Assembly: GCA_025356335.1 (NCBI GenBank)
Contig: JANXUF010000136.1
Coordinates: 1 to 55,292, forward strand
Reading direction: 5' to 3'
Source of the DNA: Actinomycetes bacterium
GTDB lineage: Bacteria > Actinomycetota > Acidimicrobiia > Acidimicrobiales > Ilumatobacteraceae
Length of the DNA stretch: 55,292 nucleotides
Made by a program: the position numbers and the translations under genes
Notes under the pieces: generated by a model
Told to the model about the DNA's origin: nothing
The model's database searches: none
What the model saw: the letters and a program-made list of their open reading frames with translations, nothing else
In this document: positions 35,511-42,917 of the stretch, piece after piece
Position numbering within the stretch: the first letter of the stretch is position 1
Layout: every line of letters begins with the position of its first letter

Positions 35511-36992
35511 TTGTTCACATTGTTGTCAGCGAGGAAGAACATGGATGTTGTCGACGCGTACGCGCGTTTGGGGTCGTATCGCGCCGCCGCCGAGCTGTGT
35601 GGTGTGGACCCGAAGACGGTGAAACGCAAGGTGCTCGCTCATGAGGCGGGCCGGTTGGATGATCAACGAGCCGAGCGGGCGCCGGTGCCGAAGAACACCG
35701 ACGCGGTCCGCGCTGTAGTGTTGGATCTGGTCCGGGAGGCGAACGGTCGCGGCACGGCGAAGCGGTTGCTGGCTGCGGCGCGCACGGCGGGCTATGCGGG
35801 CTCGGATCGGAACTTCCGTCGGTTGGTTGCTTCGGTGAAGCGGCAGGTTCGTGGCGAGATCGGTCGCCATCAACGTCGACCTGCGGTGTGGGCGCCGGGT
35901 GAGACGGTGGCGATCGATTGGGGTTTGTTGCCGTCGGGGTTGAAGGTGTTCTGCGCGGTGCTCGCGTGGTCGCGGGTCAGGTTCGTGCGTGTCGCTCGTG
36001 ATGAGACCGCGGCGAGCACGTTGGCGATGCTGGCTGACTGCTTCGACGCGCTCGGTGGTGTCCCGGCGAAGGTGCTTGCGGATCGGATGGGCTGTCTGAA
36101 GGGCGGCACGGTCGCGAACGTGGTGATCCCGACACCGGATTACGTCCGGTTCGCGACCCACTACCGGTTCGCTCCGGACTTCTGTCATCCAGCTGACCCG
36201 GAATCCAAAGGGATCGTCGAGAACCTCGTCGGTTACGCCAAGACCGACCTCGTGCTACCCGAGTCGGATGATCTCGTCGTGTTGAACGATGCCTGCCGCC
36301 GCTGGTGCGCTGAGCTCAACGCCCGACAGCATTCCGAGATCTGCGCCATTCCTGACGAGCGACTGGTCGAGGAACGGGCGTTGCTCCGGGAGTTGCCGAT
36401 GCTGCGCCCACGCATTGGTCGCACCGAGTTGCGCAAGGTTGACAAGCTGTCCACGATCCGCATCGCCTCGGCGCGTTATTCGGTCCCGCACCGCCTCGTC
36501 GGTGTCACCGTCGAAGCAGTCACCTTCGACGGCAAGGTCCGTGTCTATGACCTCGACGGCGTCCTGGTCGCCGATCATCGCCAACTCGCGCCGGGTGAAG
36601 CAGCCGTGCTCGATGAGCATTACCCGAGCCCGCGCAAGACGCCGTCGCGTGGGCCGCGGGCGCGCACCGAAGCCGAGCGTGAGTTCCTCGCTCTCGGCGA
36701 GCCAGCCGAGGCGTTCATCCGTCAAGGCGCTGCAGCAGGAATGACGATGTTGCCGAAAGAGATCATCGAGATCGTCGACGACATCCTTCCCGCGCACGGT
36801 CCCGAACTCGTCGCCAAAGCGTTGGCCCGAGCGGCGCGCTTCGGCAGGTTCCGCGCCACCGATGTCCGTTCGATCCTGGCGATCGGCACCGCTCTTGTCG
36901 AACCAGCAGCCGGCGGCGACAACGTGATCGTCGCCCTGCCAGCCGCCGAGGTCCGCTCGTTCGACGCCTACCGGATGGAGAACCTCGCATGA
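35511..36992 (+). CDS. istA: IS21-family transposase IstA
   Basis: IstA, 493 aa, is a DDE transposase. An N-terminal HTH region (YRAAAELCGVDPKTVKRKV) is followed by the rve catalytic core: Asp in AIDWGLLPSG, Asp in KVLADRMGCLKG and Glu in SKGIVENLVGYAK. The first candidate start is TTG 35511; TTG 35520 or ATG 35541 (MDVVDAYARLG) are alternatives. It overlaps istB by 4 bases. The coding frame is complete. Confidence 0.93.
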   Translation: MFTLLSARKNMDVVDAYARLGSYRAAAELCGVDPKTVKRKVLAHEAGRLDDQRAERAPVPKNTDAVRAVVLDLVREANGRGTAKRLLAAARTAGYAGSDRNFRRLVASVKRQVRGEIGRHQRRPAVWAPGETVAIDWGLLPSGLKVFCAVLAWSRVRFVRVARDETAASTLAMLADCFDALGGVPAKVLADRMGCLKGGTVANVVIPTPDYVRFATHYRFAPDFCHPADPESKGIVENLVGYAKTDLVLPESDDLVVLNDACRRWCAELNARQHSEICAIPDERLVEERALLRELPMLRPRIGRTELRKVDKLSTIRIASARYSVPHRLVGVTVEAVTFDGKVRVYDLDGVLVADHRQLAPGEAAVLDEHYPSPRKTPSRGPRARTEAEREFLALGEPAEAFIRQGAAAGMTMLPKEIIEIVDDILPAHGPELVAKALARAARFGRFRATDVRSILAIGTALVEPAAGGDNVIVALPAAEVRSFDAYRMENLA

Positions 36993-37717
36993 ACAAGACA
37001 CCGATACCACTCGACGCCGATGTCGAAGCCGGACTCCGCAGGCTTCGCCTCGCAGCGATCCGCCGCCAAGCACCCGACGTGCTCGCTACCGCCAAAGCGC
37101 AACGCTGGACACCCGAAGAAGTCCTACGCGTGCTCGTCGAAGCCGAGATCATGTCCCGCGACGAATCGAACACCCGCAACCGCATGACCGCAGCCCGGTT
37201 CCCGATCGACAAAACCCTCGACGAGTTCCGCCTCAACGAGTCCAGCATCCCGAAAGCGTCAAACGACTACCTCGTCACGCTCGGATGGATCCACCAGGCC
37301 GAGAACCTGTGCCTCGTCGGACCCGCCGGCACCGGCAAAACTCACTACCTCATTGGTCTCGGCCAAGCCGCCGTGACCGCCGGCTACAAAGTCCGCTACT
37401 TCACCGCCGTCGACTTGGTCGAACACCTCTACCGCGCCGTCGCCGACAACACCGTCGGCAAAGCCATCGAAGCCGTCTGCCGCAACGACCTCATCATCAT
37501 CGACGAGATCGGCTTCGCCCCACTCGATCACACCGGCTGCCAACTCCTGTTCCGCCTCGTCGCTGCCGCCTACGAACGACGATCCATCGCCATCGGCTCA
37601 CCCTCACCATTCAACGACTGGGGCCGGTTCCTCCCCGACCAACCCACCGCCATCTCACTCCTCGACCGGCTCTGCCACCACGCCCACATCATCACCACCA
37701 ACGGAACGCAAGCCTGA
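36989..37717 (+). pseudogene. istB: IstB helper ATPase, 3' end displaced by a serine-integrase cassette
   Basis: IstB is a DnaC-like AAA+ ATPase that assists IstA. The ATG overlaps istA. Walker A is GPAGTGKTHYLIG, Walker B is DLIIIDEIGFAPLD, and further motifs continue to LLDRLCHHAHIITT. At 37699 the native sequence stops, and the frame ends six codons later in cassette DNA (NGTQA). The missing 15 residues GDSYRLTHRTTRKEA plus stop are at 40421-40468. Joining 36989-37699 with 40421-40468 gives an unbroken 252-aa IstB. The truncated form keeps all ATPase motifs and may still function. Confidence 0.9.
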
Positions 37718-38009
37718 TTTTTGAGGTCGTGTTGTTGGCGGATGGCCGTGAGGCTGGGTTGTATACGCAGATAACGCCTCGGCGGCGCGGGCTTCGTCGA
37801 CCGCCGATAGCCGACATTTTGTCTAGTAAAGAAGACCGCAGTGTCTAGCAGTGTTGGCCGTCGCTTGATGTGCCGCCATCCGGAGCATGATGAATACAAG
37901 CAGTCTATTGCGGGTGATCACCACTGCTGTTCCCGTGAACTTATCGATAGGGCGTCAAATACTAGACATGTAGTTTGGGTTCGGGTAACGTCACAGTCGG
38001 GAGGTGCTG
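37700..38009 (+). other. Left end and leader of the serine cassette
   Basis: This is the attP half-site GGAACGCAA at 37703-37711, then about 300 bases before the HTH gene. TGTCTAG occurs at 37820-37826 and 37842-37848, and inverted as CTAGACA at 37962-37968, perhaps operator or recombinase accessory sites. An open frame from 37702 to TAG 37846-37848 would form the end of the recombinase in the circular form. Confidence 0.6.
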
Positions 38010-38441
38010 ATGACGGAATCGTCTCGACACAAGGCGCTGGAAACGGCCGGGTTGCTGCACCCGAACCCGGCAGCGGTGACTGCTGCACTGTTCAGCGGCG
38101 ACGGCGGCTTCTTCTTGGCCGACGACAAGGTGCAGGTGAAATACGAGATGTTGCGCGCCCATCTCGTCGACGGGGTGAGCGTGACGTTGTCGGCAGCGAC
38201 GCACGGCTATTCGCGTGCCGCTTTCTATCTGGTCGCTGCGGCGTATGCCGAAGCGGGGATGAGCGGGTTGATCGACGAGCGCCGCGGCAGGCACGGCCCG
38301 TTGAAGTTGACCAACGAGATCGTGGAGTTCATCACCACGGCCGACGCCTCGATGTCCGGGGCCGAGTTGGCCGGCGAGATCATCGATCGGTTCGGGGTCG
38401 TGTTGCATCGGCGGACGGTGGAGCGGGCCCGGTGGCGTTGA
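38010..38441 (+). CDS. Helix-turn-helix protein of the serine cassette
   Basis: The protein has 143 aa and starts at ATG 38010, with GGGAGG at 37999-38004. The middle (EMLRAHLVDGVSVTLSAATH and SRAAFYLVAAAYAEAGMSGL) looks like a transposase-style homeodomain-like HTH, and the C-terminal part (LKLTNEIVEFITTADASMSG) a second one. No catalytic domain is present, so it is likely a DNA-binding helper or regulator of the serine integrase. Its stop overlaps the next start (TTGA). I have seen similar trios beside serine recombinases, but no family name is secure. Confidence 0.7.
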   Translation: MTESSRHKALETAGLLHPNPAAVTAALFSGDGGFFLADDKVQVKYEMLRAHLVDGVSVTLSAATHGYSRAAFYLVAAAYAEAGMSGLIDERRGRHGPLKLTNEIVEFITTADASMSGAELAGEIIDRFGVVLHRRTVERARWR

Positions 38442-38746
38442 GACGGTTCTGGCCAGTCGCCGAGACCGCCCAAGGCGACTACGAGGCGTTGCGTTGCGCC
38501 GTGCTCGCCGGCGCGGATGCATTGACGTTGTCAGCGGCCCGTTTCGCCCGGCGCGGGCTGGCCGGCTTGATCGCGTGGCCGAACGCCGAGCCGGTGTTCA
38601 CCGCGACGATGATTGGCGCTGCACGCCCGCCGTGGGTCCCGCACGCCGATCCTCGTCTGGAAGCGTTGGCTGCCGGGTTCGAACTGTTGCTCGCCGCCCC
38701 AGACGTTCCGGCCGGACATCGTGTTTTGAAGGAGGGGTATCGATGA
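38438..38746 (+). CDS. Small protein between HTH and serine recombinase genes
   Basis: The protein has 102 aa. TTG 38438 overlaps the HTH gene stop as TTGA; GTG 38432 is an alternative. Its own stop overlaps the recombinase ATG (ATGA). It starts RRFWPVAETAQGDYEALRC and contains LSAARFARRGLAGLIAWP and PPWVPHADPRLEALAAGFELLL. Alpha-helical, without cysteines of note. The function is unknown. Tight coupling on both sides marks it as an integral component of the recombination module, possibly a directionality or accessory factor. Confidence 0.65.
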   Translation: MRRFWPVAETAQGDYEALRCAVLAGADALTLSAARFARRGLAGLIAWPNAEPVFTATMIGAARPPWVPHADPRLEALAAGFELLLAAPDVPAGHRVLKEGYR

Positions 38747-40542
38747 GGGTTGCGCTCTACGCCCGCGTTTCGACCGAAGCGCAAGAAGCCCGCGGGACGA
38801 TTGGTTCACAAGTGTCGGCGTTGCGTGAACGCATCGCTGCCGAGGGCCACCAGCTGGTTCGCGAGTTCTGCGACGACGGACATTCCGGTGGGCGTCTCGA
38901 CCGGCCAGGTCTCGACGCGTTACGCGACGACGCAGAAGCCGGGCTGTTCGACGAAGTGTGGTGCCTGTCACCGGACCGGTTGGCGCGTGTCTACGCCTAC
39001 CAGGTGATCGTTCTCGATGAACTCGCCCGCCACGGTGTCACCGTTCGTTTCGCTGACGCCCCCGACATCGACAGTGACGATCCGCAGGCTCGTTTGCTGA
39101 CCCAGGTGCAAGGGGTGATCGCCGAATACGAGCGAGCCAAGATCGCCGAACGTTACCGGCGAGGCAAACTGTGGCGATCCCGTGCCGGAGAGGTGCTCGC
39201 CTGGCGGGCGCCGTACGGTTACCGGCGCATCAGGCGCACCGCCGCCACGCCAGCCCATCTCGAGATCTACGAGCCTGAAGCCGTCATCGTCCGACGGATC
39301 TTCGCCGATTACGTCAGCGGTGGACACTCCACCAGGGAAATCACCCGGCGTCTCAACACCGACAGTGTCGCCACCCCGACCGGTCACCGGGCGGTCTGGG
39401 GAACCTCGACGATCGGCCGACTGCTCCGCAACGAGGCCTACGTCGGGCGGGCCTATTGGAACAAGACCGAGACCGTGGCAACGACAGGTGCGAAGCGGGC
39501 CACCCGCCAGGTCCGTCGACCACGCGAGGACTGGATCGAGATCCCGGTGCCAGCAATCATCGACGACGGCGTCTTCGAAGCCGCCAGCCGGGTCAGTCGC
39601 GACAACACGAAATGGAGCCCACGAAATGCCGAACCCGGCGCGTTTCTACTACGCAGCCTGATCCGCTGCGGAACCTGCGGTGTCGGTGTCAACTGCCATC
39701 GCATGCGCGGCCGTGACGGCACGATCCACCGCTACTACTACTGCCGTAACCACGACCCGCTACGCGCCGGTGGCCAAGACCGCCGCTGCCCGGAACGCAA
39801 CATCCGCGCTAACGAACTCGACACGTTCGTCTTCGATCAGATCTGCCAAGCAATGCGCCGACCCGACGTGCTCCTCGCTGGCGAGCACGCCGTCGCCGCC
39901 AGAACACCAGCACCCGACGACGAGCTCCTCGCCATCCAACTCGACCGCCTCGACCGTAAGACCGCATCGATCGAAGCCGAACGGCGACGCCTCGCCGACC
40001 TCTACCAAGCAGGCCTCATCGAACTCGTCGAGCTGCAACGCCGAGCCCGCGAACTCGACGAACGCCGCAGCGCGCTCGCTCACCAACATCGCAGCCTCGC
40101 CGAGCAAAGCAGCGAACTTGCAACCGGAAACCGACTACGCCAACGAATCAACGCCTTCGCCGCCACGGCCACCGCCGCACTCGACGGACTCGACTTCGAC
40201 CAACGCCAGAAACTGCTCCGCCTCGTCATCGACGAAGTCCGCGTCACCGGCTGGAACATCGAGATCCGCCTCCGGATCCCACTCGACCAACACACCCCAG
40301 AACCCGCCACCACGACGAGCGTCGCCACCGCCCGGCCACGCCAACGATCACCCCGCAACCCCACCACCAAGGAGCCAGTGTCAAGCAATGAACGTTTGCG
40401 TTCCCTTGGTGATCACCACCGGCGACAGCTACCGGCTCACCCACCGCACCACCCGAAAAGAGGCATAACCGCGAGGACTTTCACATGGCCACCACCGAGG
40501 ACTTCCGATGGCCACCAGCGAGGACAACAACTTGGCCATTGA
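38743..40542 (+). CDS. Large serine recombinase (resolvase/invertase N-terminal, recombinase and zinc-ribbon domains)
   Basis: The protein has 599 aa in this location, starting at ATG 38743 after AAGGAGG. The catalytic domain is N-terminal (ALYARVSTEAQEARGT with the nucleophile Ser; GHSGGRLDRPGLDALRDD; YQVIVLDELARHGV). Next come the recombinase domain (GYRRIRRT...SGGHSTREITRRLN), a zinc ribbon (LIRCGTCGVGVNC...YYYCRNH) and a coiled coil (KTASIEAERRRLADLYQAG). The frame has no stop before the cassette edge. Residues after about 559 come from the istB tail and IS21 end, and the stop (40540-40542) lies in the IS terminal repeat. In a circle the same frame would run into 37702-37845 and end at 608 aa. 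Confidence 0.9.
   Translation: MRVALYARVSTEAQEARGTIGSQVSALRERIAAEGHQLVREFCDDGHSGGRLDRPGLDALRDDAEAGLFDEVWCLSPDRLARVYAYQVIVLDELARHGVTVRFADAPDIDSDDPQARLLTQVQGVIAEYERAKIAERYRRGKLWRSRAGEVLAWRAPYGYRRIRRTAATPAHLEIYEPEAVIVRRIFADYVSGGHSTREITRRLNTDSVATPTGHRAVWGTSTIGRLLRNEAYVGRAYWNKTETVATTGAKRATRQVRRPREDWIEIPVPAIIDDGVFEAASRVSRDNTKWSPRNAEPGAFLLRSLIRCGTCGVGVNCHRMRGRDGTIHRYYYCRNHDPLRAGGQDRRCPERNIRANELDTFVFDQICQAMRRPDVLLAGEHAVAARTPAPDDELLAIQLDRLDRKTASIEAERRRLADLYQAGLIELVELQRRARELDERRSALAHQHRSLAEQSSELATGNRLRQRINAFAATATAALDGLDFDQRQKLLRLVIDEVRVTGWNIEIRLRIPLDQHTPEPATTTSVATARPRQRSPRNPTTKEPVSSNERLRSLGDHHRRQLPAHPPHHPKRGITARTFTWPPPRTSDGHQRGQQLGH
40412..40468 (+). pseudogene. istB: Displaced 3' end of istB with right core of the serine cassette
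   Basis: The core ATCACCACC (40412-40420) is followed in the istB frame by GDSYRLTHRTTRKEA and TAA (40466-40468). This is the typical IstB C-terminus, missing from the main istB frame. The attP half-site TTGCGTTCC is at 40396-40404, just inside the cassette. Confidence 0.88.
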
Positions 40543-40550
40543 CAGAGGAC
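40470..40550 (-). repeat. IS21 right end with three transposase-binding repeats and target duplication
   Basis: On the minus strand the end reads TGTCAATGGCCAAG, then three copies of TGGCCA-N5-GTCCTCG-type repeats matching those at the left end. GAGGAC at 40545-40550 is the second copy of the target duplication. Confidence 0.87.
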
Positions 40551-41020
40551 TCGCACCGAGCAACGGTTGGCGGTCGCCGTGTCGGCGTGCCATTGACGCT
40601 GCTGGGTGCCTCCGATGGAGTCAAGGAGCACCAGATGGTGTGACTACGACAGATTCTGCAGACGCGTCTGCTGAATTTCTTCGGATTCCCATGCGACGGC
40701 GAAGTTCCGCATGTACCAGAGGTTTCTCGGTGACCATCCCCGTTGGCCGGGAACCGCGACGCCAGGTCCGAGGCCAGTCGATCGACAACCGCCGCTCCAC
40801 AGCCGGCGCCGTCTTGACGAGCGAGAATGGCGCGCCAGATCCGCCAGTAGAGCAGAATCGTCAGGTTGTTCGTCTGAAGCGCCAAAGCAGCGCGGGCGTC
40901 GGCGATCGTCTCGACTGCCTCCGCCAGCAGATCGTCGTATCCGGTGGCTGGTGTCGGCGAAGGAAGCGCTGAACTCGACTCCGTTCCGTCGTCGCCTGGT
41001 GGGAGTTCTTCCTGCTGCAC
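40545..41020 (-). pseudogene. yhcG-like DUF1016 nuclease, N-terminal half
   Basis: From GTG 41020 the minus strand encodes a YhcG N-terminal domain: YDDLLAEAVETIADARAALA, LLYWRIWRAILARQDG, VVDRLASDLASRFPAN. After a frame change in a G-run it reads GWSPRNLWYMRNFAVAW and EEIQQTRLQNL, then a TAG and another shift to LVLLDS and TANRCSVRVL. The sequence ends exactly at the IS21 target duplication and resumes at 35370. YhcG proteins are putative DNA-processing or defence-linked nucleases. Several frameshifts show decay beyond the IS insertion. Confidence 0.85.
40653..40676. repeat. Near-palindrome in decayed yhcG, matching one at 43,107
   Basis: The 24-base segment here differs from a perfect palindrome at 43107-43130 by one base. 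It includes CTGCAGACGCGTCTGC. Within yhcG it encodes IQQTRLQN, so here it may simply be coding sequence. The shared stretch with the second site is 25 of 26 bases. Confidence 0.6.
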
Positions 41021-41089
41021 AAGCCCGCAAGGTTAGGTGCCGAGGCGGACTTCGACGAGGGACCCAGCCGAGGTCGTTTGGTACCGAAT

Positions 41090-41108
41090 GGTCACGGATT
41101 GGTCACGG
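41090..41108 (+). repeat. Right integrase arm-type site
   Basis: This is identical to 25321-25339 (two tandem GGTCACGGATT-like units), in the same orientation and 118 bases inside attR. The surrounding 41,021-41,226 holds no gene and is taken as the right recombination end of the element. Confidence 0.75.
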
Positions 41109-41226
41109 ATTCTGCACAACGAGCCGATATTTGGCGATACGAGGTGACACCAGCCAACCTTATAAAGTGCCAGTGACCAGCACAAACTGACATCAGACGG
41201 CACGGGCCGACATGGCTGTTGCATAT

Positions 41227-41250
41227 GTTCAAGTCCCCCCTTCGACACCA
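41227..41250 (+). repeat. attR of the integrative element
   Basis: This is a perfect 24-bp copy of the tRNA-Leu 3' end, starting GTTCAAGTCC and ending CCA. Upstream bases do not form the rest of a tRNA, so this is the displaced native 3' end, not a second gene. No gene is seen between here and 41,426. Confidence 0.92.
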
Positions 41251-41426
41251 TCGGACCGTTGCCGTTTTCGCCCGACGCAGCCGACGCAGGTACCAGATGT
41301 TGCGTATACGGCGACATTCCGTGCCTGCGTGGAGGTCTGCGTGGTGGCAGGACGGCGCCGGGTGGGCGGGTCGACCGACACTGGCCGAAGACGGGGCCGT
41401 CGTCTCAGCCGTGAGTGGCTCCTATC

Positions 41427-42917
41427 TCAGATGCGACTGATCGTCACGTCGAGACCGGTGGTGTCGCAGGTGCTGTCGGCTCCGGGTGCCACGACGAAGT
41501 CGATCGACGCGCCAGCGGTCGCCTTGATCGACGACAGACCATCGCCGCCGAGCAGCTGTGTCGCACCGTTGGTGATCCGCCCCGAGGCGATCTTCGTGGT
41601 GTCGAGCAGGATCGTCCACTCCACGCCGTCACCGCAGGACTTGTCGCGGTCGACGATTGCGCCGCCGATGGTGATGGTCTGGTCGACCGAACTGTGCCAT
41701 CTCACGACCACCGCGCGCTGGCCATCGGGGGTCACCTGCAGGTGCTGGGGCGGGTGGGCAGACGTGATCGGTTGCGAGGTCGGGTTGAAGTAGACGCCGC
41801 CGTCGGCGCTCTGGCCGTCGAACCAGCGAACGAGGCCGAGCAGCCCGCCGCTCGTGATCTGTTGGTACGTGCCGAGCAACTGGCCCGAGCTCGGGTCGGC
41901 TGCCGGAGCGAACGAATACGACCACACGTCCGGCGTGCCACAACGGTCCTCGCTCGGGTTGGCCGGCTGCGGCGACGTCTGGAAGTCGGCCGCCGGGCTC
42001 CACGTCGTGCACGGGCCTGTCGGTGCAACCGTCGTCGCACCGCTCGGCGACACGCTGACGTCGTCGACGATCGGCCCGAACCGTGAGTTGGTCGTGCTTG
42101 TGAACGTCAACTTCGTCGAGGAAGTCGTGGCGACGAAACTGTAGGAGTACGAGTCGTACCCGGTGTTGGCGCTGGCGCTCTCACACCAATCGCCGCCGGG
42201 CTTGGTCACGCTGTACGACTGCAGCACGGCACCGGTCGAATCGGCCGAGACCGTCATCGTCTTGACAGCGGGGGCACCCGCGGCATTCGCTGCGGCGCCG
42301 AACGAAACTGTGTATGCAGTGCCACGCGTCGTCTGAATGGTCTGAGAGATCGACCCGGGGTTGACCTCGCTCAGATCGACCGACTGATTCGGGGCGGCGC
42401 CTGCACGGGATCCTTGAAGATCGACGCCGCCGAGGCCGACCGTCCACGGCCCGATCGTGGATCCGGCGGTCACGGCGATGAGGCAAGTGTCTTTGATGTC
42501 CGGTGTCTCGAACCCGCCGTCTTGGATCACCGGCTGGCTCGGAGCGGCCGAGGGCGAGACGGACCCCGAAGGGACCGTCGCTGACGAGCCCGGTGGCGCC
42601 GTGATCAGCGGAGCAAACGTGCCGGTCTCGGTCGTGCGTTCAGGTGCAGTCGCTTCGGTCGTAGTGGCCCCGGTCGAGGGAACCGTCGTCGCTGCCGTGG
42701 TCGGCGCTGCCGTGGTCGGAGCGACAGTCGACGGTGGCGTCGTCGCTGCGGTGGGCGTGGGCGGAGCGACGCTCGTCGCCACTGTCGCGCTGGATGTCGG
42801 TGCGCCGCTGCTGCACGACGCCAGCCAGAGCAGGGCTGCCCCGACGGCGAAGGAAACACTGCACAACGACCGCCGAGCATCTCCTCGCCGACATGCCTGG
42901 TTGCTGCCGGTAGCCAC
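41427..42917 (-). CDS. Secreted lipoprotein with a DUF642-like / carbohydrate-binding-like domain
   Basis: The protein has 496 aa. The signal peptide ends in the lipobox LASC (VGAALLWLASC). A Thr/Ala/Pro-rich linker of about 80 residues carries the protein away from the membrane. The next domain has the DUF642 / choice-of-anchor layout: DGGFETPDIKDTC, IGPWTVGLGGVDLQGS, VDLSEVNPGSISQTIQT. A second beta-rich domain (VYFNPTSQPITSAHPPQHL; VEWTILLDTTKIASG) follows. A cell-surface role, perhaps glycan binding, is likely. It is the first gene outside the integrative element. Confidence 0.8.
   Translation of the reverse strand: MATGSNQACRRGDARRSLCSVSFAVGAALLWLASCSSGAPTSSATVATSVAPPTPTAATTPPSTVAPTTAAPTTAATTVPSTGATTTEATAPERTTETGTFAPLITAPPGSSATVPSGSVSPSAAPSQPVIQDGGFETPDIKDTCLIAVTAGSTIGPWTVGLGGVDLQGSRAGAAPNQSVDLSEVNPGSISQTIQTTRGTAYTVSFGAAANAAGAPAVKTMTVSADSTGAVLQSYSVTKPGGDWCESASANTGYDSYSYSFVATTSSTKLTFTSTTNSRFGPIVDDVSVSPSGATTVAPTGPCTTWSPAADFQTSPQPANPSEDRCGTPDVWSYSFAPAADPSSGQLLGTYQQITSGGLLGLVRWFDGQSADGGVYFNPTSQPITSAHPPQHLQVTPDGQRAVVVRWHSSVDQTITIGGAIVDRDKSCGDGVEWTILLDTTKIASGRITNGATQLLGGDGLSSIKATAGASIDFVVAPGADSTCDTTGLDVTISRI

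Larger units (their letters stand above)
37691..40420 (+). mobile_element. Minimal serine-integrase mobile cassette inside istB
   Basis: A 9-base direct repeat ATCACCACC (37691-37699 and 40412-40420) flanks a 2.7-kb unit with three coupled genes: HTH protein, small protein, large serine recombinase. In a circularised form the right end (40396-40411) would join the core and left end (37700-37711), giving a 37-bp site with arms TTGCGTTCC-N-TTGGTG and CACCAA-N-GGAACGCAA around ATCAC. That is the imperfect inverted repeat expected of a serine integrase attP. Nothing but recombination genes is carried. Confidence 0.85.
35371..40544 (+). mobile_element. IS21-family insertion sequence carrying a nested serine-integrase cassette
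   Basis: The ends are TGTCCATGGCCA and (inverted) TGTCAATGGCCA, with multiple inward TGGCCA...AAGTCCTCG repeats, two on the left and three on the right. The flanking GAGGAC is duplicated. Taking out 35371-40544 plus one GAGGAC rejoins yhcG in frame (CSVRVL + TAQIRDD). istA and istB read rightward. The total is 5,174 bp, twice the usual size, because a 2,721-bp cassette sits in istB. Without it the IS would be about 2.45 kb, which is standard. Confidence 0.92.
25250..41250. mobile_element. Integrative mobilizable element in tRNA-Leu, about 16 kb
   Basis: The element is bounded by a perfect 24-bp direct repeat (25250-25273 and 41227-41250), the first copy being the tRNA 3' end. A tyrosine integrase points toward attL, an excisionase-like gene is divergent from it, and a MobF relaxase follows. 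Nearly identical tandem GGTCACGGATT sites lie just inside both ends. I see no coupling protein, mating-pair genes, TraB/FtsK translocase or replication initiator, so it is best called mobilizable (an IME) rather than self-transmissible. Later insertions (IS21 plus serine cassette, 5.2 kb) inflate an original length of about 10.8 kb. Confidence 0.9.

Noticed and set aside
41227..41250. A second tRNA-Leu
   Set aside because: Only the last 24 bases of the tRNA are present. The preceding bases cannot form the acceptor 5' strand or the anticodon arm, so it is attR.
25250..41250. Actinomycete-type conjugative element (AICE)
   Set aside because: No FtsK/TraB-like translocase and no replication initiator are present; the relaxase is MobF, so the IME label fits better.
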